Shown one piece after another: positions 51,340-60,201 of a stretch of DNA of 64,000 nucleotides; positions within the stretch are counted from its first letter, which is position 1, and every line of letters starts with the position of its first letter. This DNA is from an uncultured Collinsella sp. (GTDB lineage Bacteria > Actinomycetota > Coriobacteriia > Coriobacteriales > Coriobacteriaceae), in the NCBI GenBank assembly GCA_900767675.1, contig CAAFZX010000036.1:1-64000 (forward strand), given 5' to 3'. The notes beneath the pieces were generated by a model. That model saw only the letters and a program-made list of their open reading frames with translations. It was not told the origin of the DNA and did no database searches. The position numbers and the translations under genes were made by a program.

Positions 51340-53415
51340 TTACTTGGCGCGACCCTCCTCATAGCGCTCGACCAGCTTGGCCTGAACGTCATAGGGCACC
51401 TGCTCATAGCCTGCGGGCTTCATGGTAAAGTCGCCCGTGCCGCGCGTGATGGAGCGCAGGCGCGTCGAATAATCCGTCAGCTCGGCGAGAGGCGCCTGCG
51501 CGATAACCACGGTGTCGCCACGCTCATCGGTCTCCATGCCCGTCACGCGACTACGCGAGGCCGAGATGTCGCCCATCACGGCGCCGGCGTAGCTCTCGGG
51601 GATAGTCACCGTGATTTCCTCGATGGGCTCCAGTACCACCGGATCGGCATCGGCGCACGCCTTGCGCAGGCCGATGCGAGCCGCCGCGCGAAACGCCATC
51701 TCGTTGGAGTCGACACTGTGATACGAGCCGTCATACACCGCGACGCGAATGCCCGTGAGCGGATAACCGGCAATAATACCGTCCTTCATGGTCTCCTGGA
51801 CGCCCTTGTCCACGGCGGGGATGAGCGAGCGCGGGATGCGGCCACCCACAACCTCGTCAACAAACTCATAGCCGTCGCTCGTGCCGTCGGGCCCAATGAG
51901 CGGCTCCACGCGCAGCCAGCAGTCGCCGTACTGACCGGCGCCGCCGGTCTGCTTCTTGTGGCGACCCTGGGCGCTTGCCGTGCGGCGGATGGTCTCGCGA
52001 TACGGAATGCGGATCGGCACGCTTTTGGCCACGACCTTGGTGCGATCCTCCAAACGGTTGAGCAGCACCGAAACCTGCGCCTCGCCCACGGCGGAGATGA
52101 TAGTCTGGCCCGTCTCCTCGTCACGGTCGATGCTCATGGTCGGATCGGCCTTGCAAGCCTTCTCGATAAACGTGTAGAGCTTCTCTTCGTCGCCGCGATT
52201 CTCGGCCTCGATGGCAATGCGGTACTGCGAGTTGGGGAACTTAAACGCCGCTGCCTCGACCTTACCGGTAATGGAGAGCGTGTCACCCGTCTCTGCCGCC
52301 AACTTGGGCGCCACGATAATGTCGCCGGCATAGGCGTGACCGACCTCGGTCATGTCGCGGCCGCACATCACATACAGGTGAGCCAGACGATCGCTCTTGC
52401 GGGTACGCGCGTTGACCAGCTCGAGGCCCGGCTCAAGCGTACCCGTCAGCACCTTGATAAAGCTGATACGGCCCTGCTGCGGGTCGGCCAGGGTCTTAAA
52501 CACAAACGCCACCGGACGGTCATCGTCGCTCGAGATCTTAAGCGAGTCGCCATCGATGAGCGGCATCTCGCCGTAGTCAGTCGGCGCCGGGAAGTACGTG
52601 GCGATGTCGTCCATCAGCGAGTTGACGCCCTGCTCCTTAATGCAATCGCCCGCAAAGACCGGCACAAAGATGCGCTCAGCGATCGCTTTGGACAGCAGGC
52701 CCTCAAGCTCCTCCTGCGTCAGCGTCTCCTCGCCTTCCAGGTACTTCATCATCAGCTCATCGTCGGCCTCGGCCACCAACTCGCACAGATGGTCATGGGC
52801 CTCCTCGGCCTGGGCACGATACTCCTCGGGAATCTCCGACTCAACGGCTTCGGTGCCGTTGCAATGGCGCGCCTTCATGCGCACCAGGTCGATAATGCCG
52901 TCAAAGTCTTCGCCCTCGCCCCAGGGAAGAGTCACGGCGCCCAGTCGCGTACCAAAGCGCTCCTGCAGCAGGTCCATGGTGGTCGCAAAGCTGGCCTCGG
53001 AGCGCGACAGGCGGTTTACGAATACCGCACGCGCCAGACGCAGGTCCTCGGCGGCATACCAGAGCTTAACCGTCGTAGGCTGCGGGCCGGCCTCGGCGTC
53101 GACCACAAACAGCGCCGTCTCGCAGACGCTCATCGCGGCAAAGGCGTCGCCGATAAAATCGGGGTAGCACGGGGCATCGAGCACGTTGATGCGGGCGCCC
53201 TTCCAGTCGATCGGCGCGATGGTCGTCGAGATGGAAAACGCACGCTTAACCTCTTCGGGGTCATAGTCGAGCGTGGGCTTGGTGCCGTCGTGGCCGCCCA
53301 GGCGGGCGGTCTTACCGGAAAGGTGGAGCATGGCCTCGGCGAGTGAAGTCTTGCCCACCCCGCCTTGGCCTACGAGCACCACGTTCCTTACATTGCCGGT
53401 CTTGGGAGCACCCAT
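51340..53415 (-). CDS. Elongation factor G-like protein (EF-G2 group)
   Basis: The 691-residue protein has the five-domain order of EF-G, but its G domain is altered. G1 is GQGGVGKTSLAE; the switch II segment reads DAPCYPDFIGD instead of DTPGHVDF, so the catalytic histidine is tyrosine; and the guanine-specificity motif NKxD reads NRLS. Domain IV has the usual GGAGQYGDCWLRVEP. EF-G-like proteins of this group are widespread in actinobacteria and may not act in normal translocation. Start at 53415 (AAGGAGG upstream). Monocistronic. Confidence 0.9.
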   Translation of the reverse strand: MGAPKTGNVRNVVLVGQGGVGKTSLAEAMLHLSGKTARLGGHDGTKPTLDYDPEEVKRAFSISTTIAPIDWKGARINVLDAPCYPDFIGDAFAAMSVCETALFVVDAEAGPQPTTVKLWYAAEDLRLARAVFVNRLSRSEASFATTMDLLQERFGTRLGAVTLPWGEGEDFDGIIDLVRMKARHCNGTEAVESEIPEEYRAQAEEAHDHLCELVAEADDELMMKYLEGEETLTQEELEGLLSKAIAERIFVPVFAGDCIKEQGVNSLMDDIATYFPAPTDYGEMPLIDGDSLKISSDDDRPVAFVFKTLADPQQGRISFIKVLTGTLEPGLELVNARTRKSDRLAHLYVMCGRDMTEVGHAYAGDIIVAPKLAAETGDTLSITGKVEAAAFKFPNSQYRIAIEAENRGDEEKLYTFIEKACKADPTMSIDRDEETGQTIISAVGEAQVSVLLNRLEDRTKVVAKSVPIRIPYRETIRRTASAQGRHKKQTGGAGQYGDCWLRVEPLIGPDGTSDGYEFVDEVVGGRIPRSLIPAVDKGVQETMKDGIIAGYPLTGIRVAVYDGSYHSVDSNEMAFRAAARIGLRKACADADPVVLEPIEEITVTIPESYAGAVMGDISASRSRVTGMETDERGDTVVIAQAPLAELTDYSTRLRSITRGTGDFTMKPAGYEQVPYDVQAKLVERYEEGRAK

Positions 53416-53429
53416 GATGACCTCCTTGC

Positions 53430-53449
53430 AGGGTCGCGCGCGATGCGCG
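53430..53449. other. GC hairpin in the EF-G-like leader
   Basis: GTCGCG and GCGCGAC pair around CGCGAT. Nothing else in the 305-bp gap is notable except the upstream terminator. Confidence 0.4.
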
Positions 53450-53650
53450 ACGCCAACGGGGAGAGTTCGCGGTCGATGCCGTCCCGGGAGCAGCATGGTC
53501 GGCAGCCGAGCCGGCTCACCCTCCAAATGTCCTATGCCACCACCCTACCCTTGCAGTCGCCTGTCCATGCAGACCTTTCGGCACGCGTATGGATACGGGC
53601 GGCGAGAGGAGAGAGCGAGCTTGCAAGGCGATTATTGAACCCCGCGGATG

Positions 53651-53685
53651 CAAAAAACCGCCACAGATCATAAGACCTGCGGCGG
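53651..53685 (-). terminator. Terminator of the amino-acid ABC operon
   Basis: CCGCCGCAGGTC pairs with GATCTGTGGCGG and is followed by six T on the minus strand. Confidence 0.88.
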
Positions 53686-53721
53686 CATCACCTCAATTAA
53701 TAGTTGAGTAAATAGCTGAGC

Positions 53722-54486
53722 CTACCCCTCGATACGGCTCAAGAACTCACGGGTACGCTGCTCGCGCGGATGGTCGATGACCTGCCCGGCAGGACCCTCC
53801 TCGACAATACGACCGCCATCCATAAAGACCACGCGGTCGGCAACGTCGCGGGCAAACTGCATCGCGTGCGTCACGATCACCATCGTCATATTCTGCGCGG
53901 CCAAATCCTTGATGACGCGCAGCACCTCGGCCGTCAGCTCTGGATCGAGCGCCGAGGTCGGCTCATCAAAGAACAAGATTTCCGGGTCGAGCGCTAGGGC
54001 GCGGGCAATACTCACGCGCTGCTGCTGACCGCCCGAAAGCTCGCAGGGTACCTTGTTCTCGTTACCCGTAAGCCCCATCTGTGCAATAAGCTCGTGTGCG
54101 CGGGCCTCCGCCTGCTCGCGCGGATGCCTAAGCACGCGGATCGGTGCATCGGTGATGTTTTTCATCACGGTATAGTGCGGGAACAGATTGTAGTTCTGAA
54201 ACACCAGACCGAACCGCGAGCGCGCCTGTTTAGGTACATCGCCCTTTGCGTACACCGCGCCCGAACCCGCATCCGTCGCGACGGCAAGGTCGCCAAACGA
54301 GAGCGAGCCTCCGTCGAGCGTCTCGAGCAGCGTGGCACACCGCAGCAGCGTGGACTTGCCGCCACCCGAAGGCCCGATAATCGCCACGACCTCGCCACGC
54401 TTCACCTCGAGCGAGATATCCTTGAGCACCTCATTGCCGCCAAACGCCTTACGCGCGCTTTCGATTTTCATCACTGAGTTAGTCAT
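53722..54486 (-). CDS. Polar amino acid ABC importer, ATPase
   Basis: The 254-residue ATPase has Walker A GPSGGGKST, Q-loop FQNYNLFPHYTV, signature LSGGQQQR, Walker B ILFFDEPTSALDPE and H-loop THAMQFA: the GlnQ/HisP type. The gene overlaps the permease stop by 8 bp. The start at 54486 (MTNSVMKIES) is a choice between two ATGs without good ribosome binding sites; 54471 is the other. Third gene of the operon binding protein - permease - ATPase. Confidence 0.93.
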   Translation of the reverse strand: MTNSVMKIESARKAFGGNEVLKDISLEVKRGEVVAIIGPSGGGKSTLLRCATLLETLDGGSLSFGDLAVATDAGSGAVYAKGDVPKQARSRFGLVFQNYNLFPHYTVMKNITDAPIRVLRHPREQAEARAHELIAQMGLTGNENKVPCELSGGQQQRVSIARALALDPEILFFDEPTSALDPELTAEVLRVIKDLAAQNMTMVIVTHAMQFARDVADRVVFMDGGRIVEEGPAGQVIDHPREQRTREFLSRIEG

Positions 54487-55132
54487 GATAATAGTCCAGC
54501 TTCTTTTCGGCGGCGCCCAGCAGCATCTCGACCACAAAGTTAAAGACCCAGTAAATCAGCGCCGCGATCGCAAACGGCACCATGCTCACCTGCGAGGCGA
54601 CCAGCGCCTTGGCGGTCGAGAACATCTCACCCACGCCAATGGCAAACGCCAGCGACGTGTCCTTGACCAGCGTGATGATCTCGTTGCCCATCGCCGGCAG
54701 AATACGCTTGGCGACCTGCGGCATCACGATATACAGAAACGTCTGCATGCGCGAATAGCCCAGCACCTCGGCAGCCTCGTATTGACCGCGCGGAATGGAC
54801 TGCAGGCCCGAACGATAGATCTCGGCAAAGTAACCGGCGTAGTTGATGATGAATGCCACGACACACGCCGTCCACTTGGAATCGGGCGTGAGCGAAATGC
54901 CAAACACGTAGTACGGGGCAAAGTAGATGGCAAACATCTGCAGCATGAGCGGCGTACCGCGCATGACCGAAATGTAGATGCGCGCAATCCAGCGGAGCGG
55001 CGCAATTTTGCTCATGCGCATAAACGCCACGGGAATTCCCAGCGGAATCGACCCGAGCAGCGTTAGCACAAACAGCTGCAAGCTGACCAAGAATCCCTGG
55101 CCAAGCATTTGCATCATGACCTGAATAGACAT
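54479..55132 (-). CDS. Polar amino acid ABC importer, permease
   Basis: The 217-residue membrane protein has five or so helices and the EAA loop: EIYRSGLQSIPRGQYEAAEVLGYSRMQTFLYIVMPQ, the HisM/GlnP type. ISVMRGTPLMLQMF is the usual conserved segment. Start and upstream stop overlap (TAATG). Confidence 0.93.
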   Translation of the reverse strand: MSIQVMMQMLGQGFLVSLQLFVLTLLGSIPLGIPVAFMRMSKIAPLRWIARIYISVMRGTPLMLQMFAIYFAPYYVFGISLTPDSKWTACVVAFIINYAGYFAEIYRSGLQSIPRGQYEAAEVLGYSRMQTFLYIVMPQVAKRILPAMGNEIITLVKDTSLAFAIGVGEMFSTAKALVASQVSMVPFAIAALIYWVFNFVVEMLLGAAEKKLDYYHD

Positions 55133-55992
55133 TACTTGAGCACCCAATTATCGAAAGACAGACCGTAATCTGCATATTTATCACAGAGGTCCTTGACCGT
55201 GCCATCCTCGTAGAGTGCCTTGAGCGACTCGGTCACGGCATCGGCGGACTTGGTGTCGCCCTTCTTGAAGCCAACGGCGTAGTGCTCGCTGGACAGCGGC
55301 TTGTCGAGCTGCATATAGGCATCGGGCTTGGCGGCAAGCTGATACTGAGCGATCGAGAGGTCACAGGCAACGGCATCGACTGCGCCACTCTCGAGCTGCA
55401 TAAACGCCGTGTTGTACTCGCCGATGGTATCGAGCGTGGCAAACGTCGCGGCCAGATCCTTCTGGTCGCCCTCGAGCACATCCTGTGCGGCGGAATCAGT
55501 CTGGGTAATCACGGTCTTGCCAGCAAGATCGTCCCAGCTCTTGATACCCGCGTCCTTCTTGACCACAAGTACCTGTTCGTTGAGCATGTAAGGCTCGGAG
55601 AACGTGTAGTCGTCCTCGCGACCCTCCATGGTAAAGCCATTCCAGATGCAGTTGATGGCGCCGGAGTTGAGCAGCGTGTCCTTGGCATCCCAATCGATGG
55701 CCTCGTAATCGACATCCCAGCCCTGCTTATCGGCAACGGCCTTAGCCAGATCGAGGTCAAAACCGGTGTACTCGCCATCGTCGCCCACAAAGCCGTACGG
55801 AGGGTAGGACTTGTCAAAGCCCACCACGAGCTTCTTGGACTCCGCAGCGCCCTTCACATCCTTGGCCGCGGCAGAGCCAGCAGCGGAGCCCTTGCCGGCA
55901 CCACCGCCGCAGCCGACAAGACCAAGGCCAAGCACCGTGGCAAGCGAACCGGCTAGACCAACAAACTGACGACGAGACATATCAGTATTCAT
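55132..55992 (-). CDS. Polar amino acid-binding lipoprotein
   Basis: The 286-residue product starts MNTDMSRRQFVGLAGSLATVLGLGLVGCGGG: a twin-arginine motif (SRRQFVG) and a lipobox (LVGC), so export via Tat and lipidation are predicted. The mature protein follows the family 3 solute-binding pattern: VGFDKSYPPYGFVGDDGEYTGFDLDLAKAVAD, NCIWNGFTMEGREDDYTFSEPYM, VDAVACDLSIAQY. Substrate not determined, a polar amino acid or cystine-like compound. AGGGGGA precedes the ATG at 55992. Confidence 0.92.
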   Translation of the reverse strand: MNTDMSRRQFVGLAGSLATVLGLGLVGCGGGAGKGSAAGSAAAKDVKGAAESKKLVVGFDKSYPPYGFVGDDGEYTGFDLDLAKAVADKQGWDVDYEAIDWDAKDTLLNSGAINCIWNGFTMEGREDDYTFSEPYMLNEQVLVVKKDAGIKSWDDLAGKTVITQTDSAAQDVLEGDQKDLAATFATLDTIGEYNTAFMQLESGAVDAVACDLSIAQYQLAAKPDAYMQLDKPLSSEHYAVGFKKGDTKSADAVTESLKALYEDGTVKDLCDKYADYGLSFDNWVLK

Positions 55993-56087
55993 GGTATTCC
56001 CCCTTGATGGCACTTTAGTTAGGTAAAGTGAGTCATGTAACGTCCAGAATCATACACTTTACCTTGATAGAGTACAAGGGAGAGGTT

Positions 56088-56213
56088 GCCCGGCGCGGGC
56101 GGGAGCGGCACGTAATTAAGTTTCCTGCTCTACAGTCCTGCTCACGACGGAGGCCACATTAAGTGGCCTCCTGTTCGTGCGGAACTCGCGACAAATTAAA
56201 CTCCGCGCCGGGC
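56088..56213. repeat. R1 nested palindromic repeat, copy 3 (inverted)
   Basis: Outer arms GCCCGGCGCGG (56088-56098) and CCGCGCCGGGC (56203-56213). The core, read in reverse, gives TCGCGAGTTCCGCACG, AGGCCACTTAATGTGGCCT and GCAGGACTGTAGAGCAGG, the same three blocks as copies 1 and 2. The outer arms differ from those of the other copies. The 341-bp gap 55993-56333 shows no gene. Confidence 0.82.
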
Positions 56214-56333
56214 GCCACCCAGCCGGGAGACAACGTGCTCGGAACCTTAAATAGCCTCCTCTCCAAACGGGCACGTTGAATGCACGGTACAATTGCTTCG
56301 GACTTTTCTTTTATTTAATAGTGGAGTTAATTC

Positions 56334-57782
56334 ATGGCAGAATCTCGTGCGGAGCGTAAGGCTCGTCGTGCTTTGATTGAGGCGGCTGAGGGGTCTCAGG
56401 AGAAAAAATCTTCTAAGGAATCCAAGTCATCTCAGGATGCGAAGGGTAAGTCGGCCAAAGGCAAGGTTAAGACCAAGCGTTCTGGCTCTCGTCAGGGCGG
56501 GGATAAGGCGTCTCACGTTCGTTCCAAGGGCTCGCGCAAGGATTCGGCTCAGCCTGCTCGTAAAACCGTGGATCCTAAGTCGCCTTGTTCCATCATGCGG
56601 GCTTGTGGTGGGTGCACGGCGCTCAATCGTCCTTATAAGAAGCAATTGGCGGCCAAGCAGGCTGCTATGGAGGAGCTTTTTGCCGCCCTTTGTGAGCGCG
56701 AGGGTATTGCCGTTGATCCCATTCGCGGTATGGGTGTTACCCTGGGCGACCCGGGCAAGTATCCTGCGCCGCGTGGTTTTCGTCATAAGGCTGCCACCCC
56801 GTTTGCTCCCGGTAAGGAGGGCACTGTCCGTTGCGGTTTCTTTGAGCGCGGCACGCACAAGATCGTTGCCGTACCCGAGTGTCCTGTCGAGGCGCCGGGC
56901 GCTCGTCAAATTCTCAACGGCATCGCGCACGAGGCCGAACGTCTGCATATTCCCGCCTTTAATGAGGACAAGCATCTTGGTTTGCTTCGCTATGCCGTCG
57001 TCCGCTGCGGTTGGCGTACCGACCAGGTCATGGTTACACTCGTGACCGCCCAGCGTGACTTACCGCATGCGCAGGAGTTCTTTGAGGCCGTCGCGGCGCT
57101 CGATCCGCATATCGTCACCGTTGCCCAAAATATCAATGGCCGACCCGGTAACGCCATCTTGGGTGAGGAGACTCGTATCGTCTATGGCGCCGAGTGCATG
57201 CGCGACCAGCTGCTCGGTTGCGAATTCGATATCTCCCCCACCGCGTTCTATCAGACCAATCCGCAGCAGACCGAGCTGCTCTATCAGCTCGCGATTGACG
57301 GCATGGACCTGCAGCAGGGTGACATTCTCATGGACGCTTACTGCGGCAGCGGCACCATCGGTCTGTGTGCCGCGAAGGATGCCCAGAACAGGGGTGTCGG
57401 CATTATGCTGCTCGGCGTGGAGCGCAACCCGGCGGGCATTGCCGACGCACGTCGCAATGCCGAGCTCAACGGCCTCACCCGCAGCGCTTGGTTTATGGCC
57501 GACGACGCCACCGATTACATCCTGGACGCCGCCGATAACAACGAGCGCGTTGACGTTCTCTCCATCGACCCGCCGCGCGCCGGCTCCACGCCCGAGTTTC
57601 TTGAGGCCGCCTGCGCACTTAAGCCGCGCCGTATCACCTATATCAGCTGCAATCCCGTGACCCAAGAGCGCGACCTGCACCAACTCCTCGACGGAGACTA
57701 TCGCCTGCTCAAGATCACGCCCGTCGACATGTTCCCCCACACCGACCACACCGAAACCGTAGCGGTCCTTGAGCGCCGCTAA
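56334..57782 (+). CDS. RlmD/TrmA-family RNA (uracil-C5) methyltransferase
   Basis: The 482-residue product has an unusual basic, low-complexity N-terminus of about 85 residues (KGKSAKGKVKTKRSGSRQGG and similar). Then come CSIMRACGGCTALN, part of the 4Fe-4S cluster motif, PRGFRHKAATPF, FYQTNPQQTELLY, the SAM site DAYCGSGTIGLCA, DPPRAGSTPEF and the catalytic SCNP. It methylates a uridine in 23S rRNA or tRNA; the target (like 1939) cannot be fixed from sequence. The first third uses many T-ending codons, unlike the rest of the gene. Confidence 0.9.
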   Translation: MAESRAERKARRALIEAAEGSQEKKSSKESKSSQDAKGKSAKGKVKTKRSGSRQGGDKASHVRSKGSRKDSAQPARKTVDPKSPCSIMRACGGCTALNRPYKKQLAAKQAAMEELFAALCEREGIAVDPIRGMGVTLGDPGKYPAPRGFRHKAATPFAPGKEGTVRCGFFERGTHKIVAVPECPVEAPGARQILNGIAHEAERLHIPAFNEDKHLGLLRYAVVRCGWRTDQVMVTLVTAQRDLPHAQEFFEAVAALDPHIVTVAQNINGRPGNAILGEETRIVYGAECMRDQLLGCEFDISPTAFYQTNPQQTELLYQLAIDGMDLQQGDILMDAYCGSGTIGLCAAKDAQNRGVGIMLLGVERNPAGIADARRNAELNGLTRSAWFMADDATDYILDAADNNERVDVLSIDPPRAGSTPEFLEAACALKPRRITYISCNPVTQERDLHQLLDGDYRLLKITPVDMFPHTDHTETVAVLERR

Positions 57783-57809
57783 CCAACCCCGGTAGATTTT
57801 TGGGACAAG

Positions 57810-57840
57810 AAGGGGGCGTCCCGTCTGGACCGCCCCCTTT
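57810..57840. terminator. Terminator between methyltransferase and PHP genes
   Basis: AAGGGGGCG pairs with CGCCCCCTTT around 12 nt; shared by convergent genes. Confidence 0.8.
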
Positions 57841-57860
57841 CGTTGGGTATATGAGTCTCG

Positions 57861-58682
57861 TTACATCCCCTTGCGCAGGTCGCACACGCCAGCTGCCGCC
57901 ATCTCGCGCAGCAGCGTCTCGCGGTCGCGCGTCACGATCAGGTCCAGTGGGAAGTGAATCTCGTCGAGCATCTTGCGCGCCTGGTCGAGCTTGCCAATGG
58001 CCATACCAATGTGTGCGTCGGTCGAGACACCGATCCCAACGCCCAGCTCGGCGCAGCGCTCGGCAATCTTGCGACACACGTTCCAATGCTCGGCATCCGT
58101 GCCATGCTCAAGACTATGGTTGTTGATCTCGATGATCTTATGCTTGGCCCTGGCCGCCAGCAGCACCTCATCGATATCGAACGGCACACCCGAACGACCC
58201 GTATGCCCCAGCATGAACACCTTGGGGTGATCCAGGGCATTGATGTACATCTCGGTTGTCTGGGCGAGCGTCGCGCCTTCGGCAAACTGCGGGTTATGCA
58301 CGCTTGCCACCAAATAATCCAAATTACGCGTCACCAAATCGAACAGTGAATGCTCACGACTATACGAATCGCCGGCAATATCGAGCGAAACGGAAATGTC
58401 CTCGCCAAACAGGCCTCCATCCAGCGAAACGATATCGGCCTCGGCACCGCGAAGCACCAACACGCCGCTCCAAATGCGCGGCCAGATATCCTGGTTAATA
58501 AAGAATTGGAAACTGCGCAGGTCATTGGGACAAGGCGTAACCATCGAGCTTAAATGATCGGCGGAACCGAGCACCTGAAGGCCGCGCTCTGCCGCCCAAT
58601 AGATGTTCTCCTCGATGGTTGAGTACGCATGCGCAGAGAACATCGTATGAGTATGAATATCACAAGAAAGAAGGTAGGGCAT
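57861..58682 (-). CDS. PHP-domain phosphoesterase (YcdX type)
   Basis: The 273-residue product starts MPYLLSCDIHTHTMFSAHAYSTIEENI, the first PHP metal motif HxH, followed by GSADH, the metal-binding VASVHNPQFA, GHTGR, IEINNHSLE and the last motif GVGIGVSTDAHIG. It is a metal-dependent phosphatase, probably three metals as in YcdX; substrate unknown. The ATG at 58682 has AAGGAG upstream; a longer frame to 58826 is not needed. Confidence 0.92.
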   Translation of the reverse strand: MPYLLSCDIHTHTMFSAHAYSTIEENIYWAAERGLQVLGSADHLSSMVTPCPNDLRSFQFFINQDIWPRIWSGVLVLRGAEADIVSLDGGLFGEDISVSLDIAGDSYSREHSLFDLVTRNLDYLVASVHNPQFAEGATLAQTTEMYINALDHPKVFMLGHTGRSGVPFDIDEVLLAARAKHKIIEINNHSLEHGTDAEHWNVCRKIAERCAELGVGIGVSTDAHIGMAIGKLDQARKMLDEIHFPLDLIVTRDRETLLREMAAAGVCDLRKGM

Positions 58683-58841
58683 CGGGTCTCCTTGTCCAGT
58701 ATGGCCGTCGCGTATATTCATTGTACGCATAGCTTTCGGCAGTCGTAAAACTGCTTCATCCCAATCACACAACGGCATAGACAACGGGGTCTGGCTTAGC
58801 ACCAAACCCCGTTTCACGTAAAACATTGTAAGCAGAGCGCT

Positions 58842-60032
58842 TTACTTTGAACGATACTCGTCCGCCAACTGCTTCCAGGCAGACAGTGAGTTGACGATAG
58901 TCTCGTAGCTCACGCAGTAGCCCAAGCGGAACCAGCCCGGCATGCCAAAACTGTCCGAGGGCACTGCGAGCAGTTCGTACTTCTTCGCGCGCTCGCAGAA
59001 AGCGTTCGCATCGGGCTCCAACGCCTTCACCCACAGGTAGAATGCACCATCCGGCTCAACATAGGTGTAGCCGTACTCCGCCAGTGCATCGGTAAGCGCC
59101 GTGCGGTTGCGCGCATAGGCCTCAACGTCACTCGGTTCATCGATGCAATCGATAATCACGCGCTGGAAGAGCGCCGGAGCGCACACGAAGCCCAGCGTAC
59201 GGGCGGCACCGGCAACGGCGGGCATTAGACGAGCTGCCTGAGGATTCGTATTGGGTACCAGGACCCACCCCACGCGCTCGCCCGGTAGCGAAAGCGACTT
59301 GGAATACGAGTAGCACACGATGGTGTACTCGTAGATCGAAGGCACCCAAGGCACCTCGGCGCCATAGACAATCTCGCGATACGGCTCATCCGAGATAAGC
59401 ATAATCGGATTCTCGGGATCGCGCTTGGCATTGGCCTCGCGTAAAACATTGGCCAGTCGCGTCAGTGTATCGCGCGTATACACGGCACCGGTCGGGTTGT
59501 TGGGTGAGTCGATAATGACGGCAGCCGTCTTATCGGTAATCGCCTTGAGCACGTTATCCACGCTCAACTGGAACGTATCTTCATCGGCGAGCGCCTCGAC
59601 ACACGTACAGCCGGCTTTCTCAATCCACACGCGATACTCCGGGAAGTACGGGGCGATAACAATGACCTCGTCACCCGGGTTCGTAACGGCATTGAGCGTG
59701 CAGGTGAGCGAAGCCGCCGCGCCCACGGTCATAAAGACATCCTTGCCCTCATAGCTCGTACCGAATCGACGGTTGAGCGATTCGGCCACAGCGGCGCGAC
59801 ATTGCGGCAGGCCCGGTGCGGGCGTATAACCGTGCAGCTGGTCACTCGGCAGCTCCAAGGCCTTCTTAATGGACTCCGCGACGGCAGCGGGAGCAGGAAC
59901 GCTCGGGTTGCCCAGCGAGAAATCGAACACGTTTTCCGCGCCGATCTGCGCCTTGCGCTCAAGGCCATAGCTAAAAATCTCACGGATGATGGAGCTCTCC
60001 GCACCGCGAGCATACATGGTTTCGTTGATCAT
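58842..60032 (-). CDS. Pyridoxal-phosphate aminotransferase, class I
   Basis: The 396-residue fold-type I aminotransferase has FDFSLGNPSVPAP, HGYTPAPGLPQCRAAVAESL, IDSPNNPTGAVYT, the PLP lysine in CYSYSKSLSLPGERVGW, and WFRLGYCVS with the carboxylate-binding Arg. It resembles AspC/AlaT-like enzymes; the amino acid is not clear. The start at 60032 (AAGGGGA upstream) is preferred over 60131, whose extension overlaps the palindrome in front. Confidence 0.9.
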   Translation of the reverse strand: MINETMYARGAESSIIREIFSYGLERKAQIGAENVFDFSLGNPSVPAPAAVAESIKKALELPSDQLHGYTPAPGLPQCRAAVAESLNRRFGTSYEGKDVFMTVGAAASLTCTLNAVTNPGDEVIVIAPYFPEYRVWIEKAGCTCVEALADEDTFQLSVDNVLKAITDKTAAVIIDSPNNPTGAVYTRDTLTRLANVLREANAKRDPENPIMLISDEPYREIVYGAEVPWVPSIYEYTIVCYSYSKSLSLPGERVGWVLVPNTNPQAARLMPAVAGAARTLGFVCAPALFQRVIIDCIDEPSDVEAYARNRTALTDALAEYGYTYVEPDGAFYLWVKALEPDANAFCERAKKYELLAVPSDSFGMPGWFRLGYCVSYETIVNSLSAWKQLADEYRSK

Positions 60033-60095
60033 CTGTTCCCCTTTCGCATAGGCGCTATTGTACGCTTTAGTCGGGCAAAGCGCCGCAGCAATGTT

Positions 60096-60149
60096 GATTG
60101 GGGACAGACTTAAATGCGTGAAAATGCTCATTTAAGTCTGTCCCCAATC
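60096..60149. repeat. GGGGACAG inverted repeat with 21-bp perfect arms
   Basis: Arms 60096-60116 and 60129-60149 are perfect, starting GATTGGGGACAGACTTAAAT, around a 12-nt spacer. It stands between ftsH and the aminotransferase gene. Confidence 0.85.
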
Positions 60150-60160
60150 AACAAAGAAAA

Positions 60161-60192
60161 AGCCTCCGCAGGTTTCTCCGCGGAGGCTTTCG
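60161..60192 (-). terminator. Terminator of ftsH
   Basis: AAAGCCTCCGC pairs with GCGGAGGCTTT; on the minus strand it is followed by TTCTTTG. Confidence 0.85.
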
Positions 60193-60201
60193 CCACAAAG
60201 A

